Notes: generated by a model not told the origin, from the letters alone. A stretch of DNA of 38,572 nt from JACDAN01 sp035265935 (GCA_035265935.1 DATFOC010000094.1:1-38572), one strand, 5' to 3'. Shown: positions 1-9,327, numbered from the stretch's first letter. Made by a program: numbers and translations.

Positions 1-201
1 CTCGAGGTTCACAAGCAAGCCGTAGTCGAGCTCGAGCGCACGCTGCGAGAGCTCTGTTTCGCCCTCGACGAGCACGGTCTGCGCCGCGCCGCGGAGCCGG
101 GCTGCCACCTCGGCCTCGCCGGCGTCGAGCTCCACGGCAGCCAGCGCTTGCAGCGTCTCGGCTGCGAGCCTTGAAGCCCGCGGATCCTCGGGAAGAGCCA
201 C
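1..201 (-). CDS. Hypothetical protein, N-terminal part (runs off the window)
   Basis: A reading frame on the minus strand opens with GTG at 201 and stays open to the window edge (67 codons, no stop). The GTG overlaps the TAG stop of the small upstream gene by one base, which suggests translational coupling. The visible peptide starts VALPEDPRASRLAAETL and is rich in Ala, Glu and Leu, so it should be mostly helical. No domain can be recognised in this fragment and the rest lies outside the window. The pattern of alternating Leu/Ala with Glu could fit a helical repeat or a regulatory protein, but that is only a guess. Confidence 0.45.
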   Translation of the reverse strand, partial: MALPEDPRASRLAAETLQALAAVELDAGEAEVAARLRGAAQTVLVEGETELSQRALELDYGLLVNLE

Positions 202-371
202 TAGGTGACCTTGACGTCGAAGCCGACCAGCACGAGCGGCCAGAGCGCGACGGCGAGGATCGCCGAGAGCAGCTGCTTCGTCCGTTCGACGTTGTCGAAG
301 TAGTTCTCGGAGTACGCGACCACCACGCCGATCACGGCATAGAGCACGAAGAGAAACGGAATGCGGCGCAT
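201..371 (-). CDS. Small two-helix membrane protein, unknown function
   Basis: A 56-residue frame starts with ATG at 371 and ends with TAG at 201-203. The N-terminal segment (FLFVLYAVIGVVVAY, about residues 6-20) and the C-terminal segment (LLSAILAVALWPLVLVG, about 34-50) are both hydrophobic enough to cross the membrane. They are joined by a short polar loop carrying SENYFDNVERTKQ. A purine-rich GAAGG lies directly before the start. It is the first gene of a leftward unit with the partial gene that follows, and is divergent from the peptide importer. No family is recognised. The clean hydrophobic-polar-hydrophobic pattern and the coupled stop make it a credible real gene despite its length. 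Confidence 0.5.
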   Translation of the reverse strand: MRRIPFLFVLYAVIGVVVAYSENYFDNVERTKQLLSAILAVALWPLVLVGFDVKVT

Positions 372-426
372 CCTTCGTCATTCCTCGACTTAACGCCAAC
401 CAAACGGCCCCCCAGGCGTCGGTTCC

Positions 427-468
427 TATACTTGCCGCGAAATCGGCACGGGAGCGAGAGATAGGAGG
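427..468 (+). promoter_or_regulatory. Likely -10 element and ribosome binding site of the peptide importer operon
   Basis: TATACT at 427-432 is a good -10 hexamer, without a clear -35 at the right distance. AGGAGG at 463-468 lies 6 bases before the GTG at 475 and decides that start over the in-frame GTG at 484. The 5' leader would be about 35 bases. Confidence 0.4.
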
Positions 469-474
469 CTGAGA

Positions 475-2160
475 GTGGGGGGAGTGTCCAAGAGGATTTT
501 GCTGTTGCTCGCGATGGCGTTGCTCGTCGTCGGGGCGGCAGGTTGCGGCGGGGACGACGACGACGAGGGCGGCGAGGCCGCGCAGACGGGCGGGACGCTC
601 GTCTTCGCAGGCGCGGCCGACCCGGTCGTCATCGACGGAGCGCTCGTCTCGGACGGCGAGTCGATCAGGGTGATCACGCAGATCTTCGAGACCTTGATCA
701 ACCTCAAGCCCGGGACGACGGAGCTCGCCCCCGGCCTCGCGACGGAGTGGGAGGTCAGCCCCGACGCGCTGACGTACACCTTCGCGCTTCGTGAGGGCGT
801 CAAGTTCCACGACGGAACGGACTTCAACGCCGAGGCGGTCTGCTTCAACTTCGACCGTTGGTACAACTTCAAGGGCCCGCTCCAGAGCCCGAGCGCGAGC
901 TACTACTACAGCGCGTTCTTCGGCGGCTTCAAGAACAACGAGAGCGAGGACCTGTCCGATCCCCTCTACAAGAGCTGCGAGGCGCGCAACCCGACGACGG
1001 CGGTGATCACGCTGACCAGGCCGTCCGCCTCGCTCCTCGGAGCACTCGTCCAGCAGGCGTTCTCGATCGCGAGCCCCAAGGCGCTCCAGGAGTTCAAGGC
1101 GGACGCCGGCACGCTCGACGAGGAGACCGGCTTCCGGGCGACGGGCACCTTCGGCACCGAGCATCCGATCGGCACCGGCCCGTTCGAGTTCGTCTCCTGG
1201 ACTCGCGAGGACCGCCTCGTCCTCAAGCGGTTCGAGGACTACTGGGGCGAGAAGGCCAAGCTCGACGAGCTGATCATCCGGCCGATCGCCGACAACGCGG
1301 CTCGTCTTCAGGCGCTCCAGAACGGCGAGATCCAGGGCTACGACCTCGTGGAGCCTCAGGACATCGGCACGATCGAGGGCAGCGACAACCTGAAGATCCT
1401 CGACCGGCCGGCGTTCAACGTCGCCTACGTCGGGATCAATCAGGCGAAGAAGCCGATGGACAACCTCAAGGTCCGGCAGGCCGTCGCGCACGGGCTCGAC
1501 CGGCAGGCGGTCGTGGACAGCTTCTACGGCGGCCGCGGTGTCGTCGCGAACCAGATGATGCCGCCAGAGGTCGAGGGCTACGCCGACACGGTCGAGGAAT
1601 ATCCCTACGACCCGGAGCGGGCGAAGCAGCTCCTCCAGGAGGCCGGCGTGCAGATGCCGCTGGAGATCGAGTTCTGGTACCCGAGCGACATCTCCCGGCC
1701 GTACATGCCGAACCCGAAAAACAACTTCGAGGCCTTCGCGGCCAGTCTGAACAAGTCCGGCTTCAAGGTCGTTCCGAAGACCGCCCCGTGGGATCCGGAC
1801 TACCTCGGTCGGGTCGATGAGGGCAATGCCGGCCACCTGCATCTGATCGGATGGACGGGCGACTTCGCAGACGCGGACAACTTCATCGGGACGTTCTTCC
1901 AGGACTTCAACCCGCAGTTCGGCTTCCGTGACCCAGAGCTGTTCAAGATGCTGGACGACGCCGAGGTCGAGGCCGACCGCCAGGCGCGCATCGACATGTA
2001 CAAGGAGGCGAACCAGCACATCATGGAAACGCTGCCTGCGGTTCCGTATGCGCACACGAAGCCGGCGCTCGCCTTCCGCTCGGACATCGAGGGATTCGTG
2101 CCGAGCCCGACGACCAACGAGCTCTTCAACACCGTCACGATCGGCGAGGGAAGCGAGTAG
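475..2160 (+). CDS. ABC transporter substrate-binding lipoprotein, peptide type (SBP family 5)
   Basis: This 561-residue protein binds the substrate, probably oligo- or dipeptides, outside the membrane for the importer encoded directly downstream. It has a lipoprotein signal: a basic start (SKR, residues 5-7), a hydrophobic stretch, and the lipobox VGAAGC with Cys24 as the lipidated residue, followed by an acidic Gly/Asp linker. The SBP_bac_5 hallmark region lies near residues 95-130 (TYTFALREGVKFHDGTDFNA). Length is normal for the DppA/OppA family. The GTG start is supported by AGGAGG upstream. The permease gene begins 37 bases after the stop. The exact substrate cannot be read from sequence; members of this family also take up nickel, glutathione or sugars. 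Confidence 0.93.
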   Translation: MGGVSKRILLLLAMALLVVGAAGCGGDDDDEGGEAAQTGGTLVFAGAADPVVIDGALVSDGESIRVITQIFETLINLKPGTTELAPGLATEWEVSPDALTYTFALREGVKFHDGTDFNAEAVCFNFDRWYNFKGPLQSPSASYYYSAFFGGFKNNESEDLSDPLYKSCEARNPTTAVITLTRPSASLLGALVQQAFSIASPKALQEFKADAGTLDEETGFRATGTFGTEHPIGTGPFEFVSWTREDRLVLKRFEDYWGEKAKLDELIIRPIADNAARLQALQNGEIQGYDLVEPQDIGTIEGSDNLKILDRPAFNVAYVGINQAKKPMDNLKVRQAVAHGLDRQAVVDSFYGGRGVVANQMMPPEVEGYADTVEEYPYDPERAKQLLQEAGVQMPLEIEFWYPSDISRPYMPNPKNNFEAFAASLNKSGFKVVPKTAPWDPDYLGRVDEGNAGHLHLIGWTGDFADADNFIGTFFQDFNPQFGFRDPELFKMLDDAEVEADRQARIDMYKEANQHIMETLPAVPYAHTKPALAFRSDIEGFVPSPTTNELFNTVTIGEGSE

Positions 2161-2197
2161 ACACGAGTACCTAGCATTCAGCCGGCGGACGTAGAGC

Positions 2198-3198
<1,001 letters not shown>

Positions 3199-3202
<4 letters not shown>

Positions 3203-4119
3203 GCGTCGCGCAGGCCGAAGCACGCGAAGTCCAGCTCGAGGCGCCGAGCGGGCTCTGGAGCGAGGCGTGGCGGCGGCTGCGTAAGAATCCCGCGGCCATC
3301 GTCGGCTTCGTGATCGTCGGGATCTTCCTGTTCGTCGCGATCTTCGCTCCGTTGATCGCCCCGGAGGATCCAAGAGGCGCTGGAGTCGACGATCTGCTCC
3401 AACGTCGCGGGCCGGCCTGTTGCCCGGGTCCCTCCGCCGAGCACCTCTTCGGACTCGACGAGCAGGGGCGTGACGTGTTCTCGCGCGTCGTCTACGGCGC
3501 GCGGTTCTCGCTGCTGATCGGGATCATCGCCACAGCGGTTGGGCTGTCGATCGGAGCGGTCTTCGGCGCGGTTGCCGGCTATTTCGGCGGCGCCGTGGAC
3601 TCGGTGATTATGCGCCTGACCGACATCATGCTCTCGATCCCCGGCCTGCTGCTTGCGATCGGAATCGTCGCCATGCTCGGGCAGGGTCTCTGGCAGATCA
3701 TGATCGCGGTCGGCGTTACGCAGATCCCGATCTTCGCCCGGCTCTTGCGCGGCTCGATCTTGGCAACCCGCGAGGCGGATTACGTCCTTGCCGCTCGCTC
3801 GGTCGGGGTGCCCGGCCGGACGATCCTCGCGTCGCACATCATCCCGAACTCGGTCTCTCCGGTGATCGTCCAGGGCACTCTCGCCCTGGCGACCGCGATC
3901 ATCGAGGTCGCGGCGCTCGGCTTCCTCGGTCTCGGCCCCCCGGATCCGGGGACGCCGGAGTGGGGGACGATGCTGACGAACACCACGCGCTACCTCCAGA
4001 CCGCGCCCCATCTCGCCCTGATTCCCGGCGCCGCAATCGTGATCTCCGTGCTCGGCTTCAACCTGATCGGCGACGGGCTCCGTGAGGCGCTGGATCCCAG
4101 GTTCCGAGGTCGCGCATGA
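3199..4119 (+). CDS. Peptide ABC transporter permease, DppC/OppC type
   Basis: The second permease half has 306 residues. The N-terminal cytoplasmic segment ends with RRLRKNPAAIVG, the classic OppC_N start, and the first helix lies near 33-53. The loop residues FGLDEQGRDVFSRVVYGARFS (about 84-104) are the family hallmark. The EAA coupling motif lies at about 193-220 and carries DYVLAARSVG. The C-terminus DPRFRGRA is typical. A Cys pair (CC at 74-75) sits in the outer loop and is not a usual feature. The gene is coupled to its neighbours by 4-base overlaps at both ends (GTGA at 3199, ATGA at 4116). Confidence 0.92.
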
Positions 4120-5126
4120 ATCAGCGTCTCCTCTCCGTCGAGGACCTCGAAGTCCGATTCTGGACGGCCCGCGGGATCATCCATGCCGTCAACGGCGTCT
4201 CCTTCGACATCTCGCCCGGAGAGACGCTCGGGATCGTGGGCGAGTCCGGGTGCGGCAAGAGCGTCACCTCGCTGGCGCTGCTCGGGATCCTTCCCCGCGC
4301 CGGCCGAGTCACGAACGGGTCCGCGCGCTTCGAGGGCCGCGACCTGATCGGCCTCTCCGACGAGGAGCTCCGCGCGATCCGCGGGAAGGATATCGCGATG
4401 ATCTTTCAGGACCCGATGACGAGCCTGAACCCGGTGCTCACCATCGGCCGGCAGATCCGCGAGTCGCTCGAGACCCACTTCGACATGGACAAGGACGAGG
4501 CCGAGCGCCGCTCGGGTGAGCTGCTCGACCGGGTCGGGATCCCGAGCGCGAGGATGCGCCTGAAGGACTACCCGCACCAGTTCTCGGGCGGCATGCGCCA
4601 GCGGGCGATGATCGCGATGGCGCTCGCCTGCGAGCCGAAGGTGCTGATCGCCGACGAGCCGACGACGGCGCTCGACGTCACGATCCAGGCGCAGATCCTC
4701 GGCCTGCTGCGCGAGCTGGTCGCCGAGCGCGACACGGCCCTGATCCTGATCACGCACGATCTCGGCGTCGTCGCCGGCATGTGCGAGCGCGTGAACGTGA
4801 TGTACGCGGGGATGTTCGTGGAGACCGGCTCGGCGCGGCAGGTGTTCGCCAAGCCGCGCCACCCGTACACGCTCGGTCTGCTCCAGAGCGTCCCACGCCT
4901 CGACGCGGCGCGGAAGACGGCGCTCCACCCGATCGAGGGCAGCCCGCGCGACATGCTCTTCCCGCCGCAGGCCTGCCCGTTCGCTCCGCGCTGCCGCTTC
5001 GAGGTCGACCTTTCTCGCCAGGAGGTGCCGCCGCTCGAGCAGGTCGAGCCCGGTCACAAGGTCGCGTGCTTCAACCCGGTCGGGGTCGAAGAGTGGGAGC
5101 AGACTCGTCAGGCAGTGTCGAGATGA
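4116..5126 (+). CDS. Peptide ABC transporter ATPase, DppD/OppD type
   Basis: A 336-residue ATP-binding subunit on the inner face of the membrane. Walker A is GESGCGKS (42-49), the Q-loop lies at FQDPMTSLNP (97-106), the signature FSGGMRQR at 156-163, Walker B VLIADE at 176-181, and the H-loop His in ITHD near 212. The C-terminal oligopeptide-transporter tail, with CPFAPRC and further cysteines, is present; in this family it often holds an iron-sulfur cluster or zinc. The start is fixed by the ATGA overlap with the permease, and the stop overlaps the next ATPase start. D- and F-type ATPases in one operon usually form a heterodimer. Confidence 0.93.
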   Translation: MNQRLLSVEDLEVRFWTARGIIHAVNGVSFDISPGETLGIVGESGCGKSVTSLALLGILPRAGRVTNGSARFEGRDLIGLSDEELRAIRGKDIAMIFQDPMTSLNPVLTIGRQIRESLETHFDMDKDEAERRSGELLDRVGIPSARMRLKDYPHQFSGGMRQRAMIAMALACEPKVLIADEPTTALDVTIQAQILGLLRELVAERDTALILITHDLGVVAGMCERVNVMYAGMFVETGSARQVFAKPRHPYTLGLLQSVPRLDAARKTALHPIEGSPRDMLFPPQACPFAPRCRFEVDLSRQEVPPLEQVEPGHKVACFNPVGVEEWEQTRQAVSR

Positions 5127-6199
5127 GCTCGAACGGGACGCTCGTTCAGCTCGACGACCTGAAGGTCTGGTTCCCGATCAAGAGCGGTGTCGTGATGGAC
5201 CGCCATGTCGGCGACATCAAGGCCGTGGACGGCGTCTCGCTCGAGATTCAGCGAGGCGAGACCCTCGGCCTGGTCGGGGAGTCGGGCTGCGGCAAGTCGA
5301 CGGTCGGCCGGGCGATCCTGCGCCTCTACGACCCGACCGCGGGCCGGATCGTCTTCGACGGTCAGGACATCACCACGCTCGGCGAGGCGGAGCTGCGCCC
5401 GCTCAGGCGGCGGATGCAGATGGTCTTCCAGGACCCGTACTCATCGCTCAATCCGCGCCACTCGGTCGGCCGGATGGTCAGCGAGCCGATGCGAGTACAC
5501 GGCCTCGCGGGTCGCCGCGCCTCCGCGCAACGGGTGCGCGAGCTGCTCGAAACGGTCGGCCTGCCGGCCGACGCGGCCTCCCGCTATCCCCACGAGTTCT
5601 CGGGTGGTCAGCGCCAGCGGATCGGCGTCGCACGCGCCCTCGCGCTCAATCCGGACTTCATCGTCGCCGACGAGCCGGTGTCGGCGCTCGACGTCTCCAT
5701 CCAGGCGCAGATCATCAACCTGCTCGAGAACCTCCAGCGGGAGTTCGAGCTCACGTACCTGTTCATCGCCCACGATCTGGCCGTGGTGCGGCACATCTCC
5801 GACCGGATCGCGGTCATGTACCTCGGCTCAATCGTCGAGATCTCGCCGGCGGAGGAGCTGTACGACAACCCGCTCCACCCGTACACGATCTCGCTGCTCT
5901 CGGCAGTGCCTATCCCGGATCCGGAGGTGGAGACGAAGCGCGAGGCGATCCTGCTCCCGGGCGACTTGCCGAGCCCGGCAAACCCGCCGCCCGCCTGCCG
6001 GTTCCATACTCGCTGTCCGTATATCCAGCCCACGCGCTGTACCGAGGACGTGCCGCCGCTGCGAAAGCTCTCGGACGGCCACCTGGTCGCCTGCCACTGG
6101 GCGGAGGACATCAAGGCGGGCCGGATCGAGCCGCAGGAGCGCGAGGCGACCGTGACCGAGCAGCTGCCGAGGCCGGTCGAGGCGCCGCCGGTCGTTTAG
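5123..6199 (+). CDS. Peptide ABC transporter ATPase, DppF/OppF type
   Basis: The second ATPase has 358 residues from the ATG at 5123, which overlaps the TGA of the D-type gene (ATGA). A longer upstream open frame exists but would lie inside the previous gene. Walker A is GESGCGKS (52-59), the Q-loop is in FQDPYSSLNPRHSV, the signature is FSGGQRQRIGVARAL and Walker B is FIVADEPVSALD. The C-terminal tail has the CRFHTRCPYIQPTRC cysteine cluster of the oligo_HPY domain. It closes the five-gene importer operon. The next gene starts just downstream, after a likely operator. Confidence 0.93.
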   Translation: MSSNGTLVQLDDLKVWFPIKSGVVMDRHVGDIKAVDGVSLEIQRGETLGLVGESGCGKSTVGRAILRLYDPTAGRIVFDGQDITTLGEAELRPLRRRMQMVFQDPYSSLNPRHSVGRMVSEPMRVHGLAGRRASAQRVRELLETVGLPADAASRYPHEFSGGQRQRIGVARALALNPDFIVADEPVSALDVSIQAQIINLLENLQREFELTYLFIAHDLAVVRHISDRIAVMYLGSIVEISPAEELYDNPLHPYTISLLSAVPIPDPEVETKREAILLPGDLPSPANPPPACRFHTRCPYIQPTRCTEDVPPLRKLSDGHLVACHWAEDIKAGRIEPQEREATVTEQLPRPVEAPPVV

Positions 6200-6209
6200 C
6201 AGCGCGGTG

Positions 6210-6243
6210 TTATAGTACAACATCGGATTTCTTCTAGCACAAC
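6210..6243 (+). promoter_or_regulatory. Paired direct-repeat operator and -10 element of the MocR-type gene
   Basis: Two near-identical 12-base units, TTATAGTACAAC (6210-6221) and TTCTAGCACAAC (6232-6243), lie in the same direction 22 bases apart, close to two helical turns. MocR/GntR aminotransferase-like regulators usually bind direct repeats of this kind, so this is probably the autoregulatory operator. The first unit also holds TATAGT (6211-6216), a strong -10 hexamer. If used, transcription would start near 6222-6224. The second repeat then lies in the first codons of the regulator gene. Confidence 0.6.
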
Positions 6244-7544
6244 CCATCGAGCGGGGCGCTGGAGCGGCGGCGATCGCCTCGACGATCGAGACGGCGATCG
6301 CGGAGGACCGGCTCCCGCCCGCCGAGCGGTTGCCCGCCGTTCGCGACCTTGCGGCCGAGCTCGACGTCAGCCCGGCGACCGTCGCCGCCGCCTACCGCAC
6401 GCTCAAGCAGCGCGGCCTCGTCAGCGCCAATCGCCGCCGCGGCACCATCGTCGCGGCCCAGCCGCCGCTGCGGGTGATCGGCGGCCCGCCGCTGCCGGCG
6501 AACACGCGCGACCTTGCGAGCGGCAACCCCGACCCCGCCATGCTGCCGCCGCTCGGGCCGGCGTTCGCCGGTCTCGATCCTGAGCACAAGCTCTACGGGG
6601 GGCCGATCCGGCTCCCGCAGCTGGTCGAGCTGGCCAAGGACGACTTCTCGGCCGACGGGATCGAGGGCGACATCGCGGTCGTCGGCGGCGCGCTGGACGG
6701 CATCGAGCGAGTCCTGCAGACGCAGCTCAGGCCCGGCGACCGCGTCGTCGTCGAGGACCCGAGCTGGCCGCGCATCGTGGACCTCCTCTACGCCCTCGGG
6801 CTGGCGCCCGAGCCGGCTCGGGTCGACGAGCGCGGGCTCGTTCCCGAGGCACTAGGACTCGCGCTCAAGCGTGGGGCAAAGGCGCTGATCGCAACCCCAC
6901 GCGGCCAGAACCCGACGGGGGCCGCTGTGGACGCCGGACGGGGACGCAGCTTGCGCGAGGTGCTCGCCGGGAAGCCCGGAGTCCTCGTCGTGGAGGACGA
7001 CTACGTCGCGGCTGTGGCCGGGGCGCCGTATGTCGGGATTCACGGAGCGAGCGAACGCTGGGCGGTGATCCGGTCCCTCTCGAAGGTGCTGGGTCCCGAT
7101 CTGCGGGTCGCGCCCATGGCGGGCGACGCGCTGACGATCAGTCGCGTCGAAGGTCGGCAGCTGCTCGGACCGGGGTGGGTGAGCCACGTGCTCCAGCAGA
7201 CGGCTGCGCACCTCTGGTCGAAAGCGACAGACAAGCTCCTGGCCCGAGCTGAGCGGACCTACGCCGAACGCCGGGCGGCGCTCGTCGAGGCGCTCGCCGG
7301 ACACGGAATCGCGGCGCAAGGCGCTTCCGGGCTCGGCGTGTGGGTCCCGGTCGCGGAGGAAGCGGCAACTGTCCAGCAGCTGCTCGAGCGCGGCTGGGCC
7401 GTGAGCCCCGGAGAGCGCTACCGGTTCCACACGGAGCCGGGAATCCGCATCACGACCACCGATCTCGAGCCGAGCGAGGCGAAGGAGCTGGCCGCGGCGC
7501 TCGACTCGACTCTGCGCACAGCGACGTCGACCTACGCGGGGTGA
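6222..7544 (+). CDS. MocR-type GntR regulator with aminotransferase-like PLP domain
   Basis: The protein has an N-terminal GntR winged helix (through AEDRLPPAERLPAVRDLAAE and the recognition helix VSPATVAAAYRTLKQRGLV) followed by a class I aminotransferase fold. The fold carries the NPTG motif in RGQNPTGA, the VEDDY acid region, and the PLP-binding Lys in SLSKVLGPDLRV. It should sense PLP or an amine/amino acid and control the coupled MFS gene. The start is a problem: the frame is open from 6216, yet no ATG, GTG or TTG occurs before TTG 6330, which would cut the winged helix in half. ATC at 6222 coincides with the predicted transcript start and is used here only as a placeholder. A lost start codon or sequence error is possible. 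Confidence 0.8.
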   Translation: MGFLLAQPIERGAGAAAIASTIETAIAEDRLPPAERLPAVRDLAAELDVSPATVAAAYRTLKQRGLVSANRRRGTIVAAQPPLRVIGGPPLPANTRDLASGNPDPAMLPPLGPAFAGLDPEHKLYGGPIRLPQLVELAKDDFSADGIEGDIAVVGGALDGIERVLQTQLRPGDRVVVEDPSWPRIVDLLYALGLAPEPARVDERGLVPEALGLALKRGAKALIATPRGQNPTGAAVDAGRGRSLREVLAGKPGVLVVEDDYVAAVAGAPYVGIHGASERWAVIRSLSKVLGPDLRVAPMAGDALTISRVEGRQLLGPGWVSHVLQQTAAHLWSKATDKLLARAERTYAERRAALVEALAGHGIAAQGASGLGVWVPVAEEAATVQQLLERGWAVSPGERYRFHTEPGIRITTTDLEPSEAKELAAALDSTLRTATSTYAG

Positions 7545-8794
7545 GCGTCCGGCGCCTAGGCTTCGGGCTCTCGCGGCAGGTGTGGATCGTCGAGATCGGC
7601 GTCTTCCTGAACATGCTCGGGTACGGAGCCGTCCTCCCGTTCGAGATCATCTACCTGCACGACGGCCGGGGCTTCGACCTGGGCGTCGCCGGGCTCGTCG
7701 TCGGTCTCGTCACCGGGATCGCGGTCGTGGCCAGTCCGATCGCCGGTGCCGCGATCGATCGGATCGGAGCTCGGGCGACCGCCGGTGCGGGAGGCCTGGC
7801 GCTTGCCGCCGGCTACGGCAGCCTGGCGTTTGCCGAGTCGCAGCCGACCGCTTTCGCCGCTGCGACGCTCGCCGGGATCGGGAACGGCGCGCTCGCGCCG
7901 AGCCAGTCCGCGCTCATGACGACGCTCGCGCCCCGCGAGCTTCGCCACCGCGCCAGCGCGGTCTCACGGGTCGCGGTCAACGTCGGCATCGGGCTGGGCG
8001 GGGCGATCGGCGGTCTCGTCGCGGGATTTGGGCTCCGTGGCTTCATCGCGCTCTTGCTGGCCAATGCCGCGACGTATGTCGTCTACGTCGCGATCCTGAT
8101 CGCCACAGTCAGGGAGGAGGTCCGTGTGCCCTCGACGGGCGGCTATCGCCGTGTGCTTCGCGACCGGGCCTTCGTCCAGTTCGCGGTGACCAACATCGCG
8201 CTCATCGCCGTGGGCTGGGGCGTGCTGGCCTGGATCGTGCCGCCCTTTGCCGATGACCTGGGGATCGCACCGGGCCTGATCGGCCTCCTGTTCCTGGCCA
8301 ACGCGGCGACGGTGGTCCTGGCGCAGGTGCCGATCGTCAAAGCGGTCGAGGGCCGTAGTCGCGTTGGCGCGCTCGTGCTCGGCGCGGCCGCGTGGGTAGG
8401 CGCCTGCCTCCTCGCGGTCCTGGCACAAGGCGCCGAGCCGACCGTCGCCTACGGCTGTCTCATCGCCGCCGCCATTGCCTTCGGCCTCGGTGAGTGCCTG
8501 CACGCGACGGTGCTGCTGCCGCTGGTCGCCGACTTCGCCCCGCTCGAGCTTCGTGGGCGCTACATGGCGTCGATCGGCCTGTCGTGGTGGCTGGGCCTCG
8601 CGCTCGCGCCGATCCTCGGCGCCCCGCTACTCGCCGTCTCGGCGTCGCTGGCCTTCCTGGTAGCTGCCGCGCTCAGCGGCCTGGCGATCCTGTCGTTGCT
8701 GGCGCTCGGAGCCCGGCTTCCCCTCGGCCTTCGGTTGATCCCTCGCCCTCAAACGGCTCCGGTGCCGCGTCCTCTGCTACGGAGTGGGGAATGA
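7541..8794 (+). CDS. MFS family transporter
   Basis: This 417-residue membrane protein is probably a proton-driven exporter of a small molecule. GTG at 7541 overlaps the TGA of the MocR gene (GTGA), so the two are co-translated. About twelve hydrophobic segments can be counted, with the MFS motif A-like loop AGAAIDRIGARA between helices 2 and 3 (about residues 67-80) and a basic central loop (STGGYRRVLRDRAF). The N-terminus resembles MdtH-like drug exporters. The coupling with a MocR regulator suggests a substrate related to the regulator's ligand, perhaps an amine or amino acid. The substrate is not evident from sequence. Confidence 0.88.
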   Translation: MSVRRLGFGLSRQVWIVEIGVFLNMLGYGAVLPFEIIYLHDGRGFDLGVAGLVVGLVTGIAVVASPIAGAAIDRIGARATAGAGGLALAAGYGSLAFAESQPTAFAAATLAGIGNGALAPSQSALMTTLAPRELRHRASAVSRVAVNVGIGLGGAIGGLVAGFGLRGFIALLLANAATYVVYVAILIATVREEVRVPSTGGYRRVLRDRAFVQFAVTNIALIAVGWGVLAWIVPPFADDLGIAPGLIGLLFLANAATVVLAQVPIVKAVEGRSRVGALVLGAAAWVGACLLAVLAQGAEPTVAYGCLIAAAIAFGLGECLHATVLLPLVADFAPLELRGRYMASIGLSWWLGLALAPILGAPLLAVSASLAFLVAAALSGLAILSLLALGARLPLGLRLIPRPQTAPVPRPLLRSGE

Positions 8795-9151
8795 CCGACA
8801 TCGACGAGTTCCTGGCCGGCCTGCCCGAGGAGAAGCGAAGCGCGCTCGAGAGCTTGCGCGGGACAATCGCGAAAGCGGCGCCCGAGGCGTTTGAGGCGAT
8901 CAGCTATGGCGTTCCGGCATTCACGTATCGTGGCCGGCCTCTAGTCTCCTTCGGCGCGGGCAAGCAGCACTGCGCGTTCTACGTCCAGAGCCCGGCCGTG
9001 ATGCAGGCCCACCGGGACGAGCTGGCCGGGTACGAAACCGCGAAGGGCACGATCCGCTTCGCGCCCCGGCGAGCCGCTGCCGGCAGACCTCGTCACGAAG
9101 CTCGTCAAGGCGCGGATCGCCGAGACCGACGCCGCCGAGCGATCACGCTAG
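8791..9151 (+). pseudogene. DUF1801 (YdhG-like) protein with a one-base frameshift
   Basis: The frame starts with ATG at 8791, overlapping the MFS stop (ATGA). It reads a typical DUF1801 protein: MTDIDEFLAGLPEEKRSALE, then APEAFEAISYGVPAFTY and GKQHCAFYVQSP. At the C-run 9064-9067 the frame is lost. Dropping one base restores the expected ending (APGEPLPADLVTKLVKARI... to the TAG at 9149-9151) and gives about 119 residues, the normal family length. The total of 361 bases is one more than a multiple of three. Either the gene is broken by a single insertion or one C was added in sequencing or assembly. The family has a frataxin-like fold with an uncertain role. Confidence 0.75.
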
Positions 9152-9163
9152 GTTTCGAGCGCG

Positions 9164-9297
9164 GTTGAGAAGCTCGACGGCATGCCGGAAGGGACGCTCG
9201 GTTTCCGGATCTCCGGGCGCCTCACCCGCGAGGAGAGCTTCGCGTCTTCGACCCGGACGAGCTCGAGCAGGCGAAAGCCTGGACCGGCGGCGCCTAG
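9164..9297 (+). pseudogene. Remnant of a SpoIIAA-like (STAS-fold) gene, internally deleted
   Basis: The stretch from 9164 reads VEKLDGMPEGTLGFRISGRL then TREE, which matches the N-terminus of SpoIIAA-like proteins. From 9241, in another frame, RVFDPDELEQAKAWTGGA followed by TAG (9295-9297) matches their C-terminus. About 80 residues in between are missing and the frame changes at the junction near 9230-9241. Intact family members have about 120 residues. This is therefore a deletion remnant, next to another damaged gene. Confidence 0.55.
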
Positions 9298-9327
9298 GCC
9301 GCCGCGTCGCTGATTGGAGGCGGTCCG

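Noticed and set aside
858..1820. Long same-strand open frame inside the substrate-binding protein gene
   Set aside because: Arg/Gly/Ala-rich composition, no homology, and the true gene has a signal peptide and family motifs.
3990..5057. Long antisense open frame (355 codons) opposite the D-type ATPase gene
   Set aside because: It is Arg/Glu/Asp/His-rich with no domain and is the usual shadow of a GC-rich coding strand; several similar frames exist opposite other genes.
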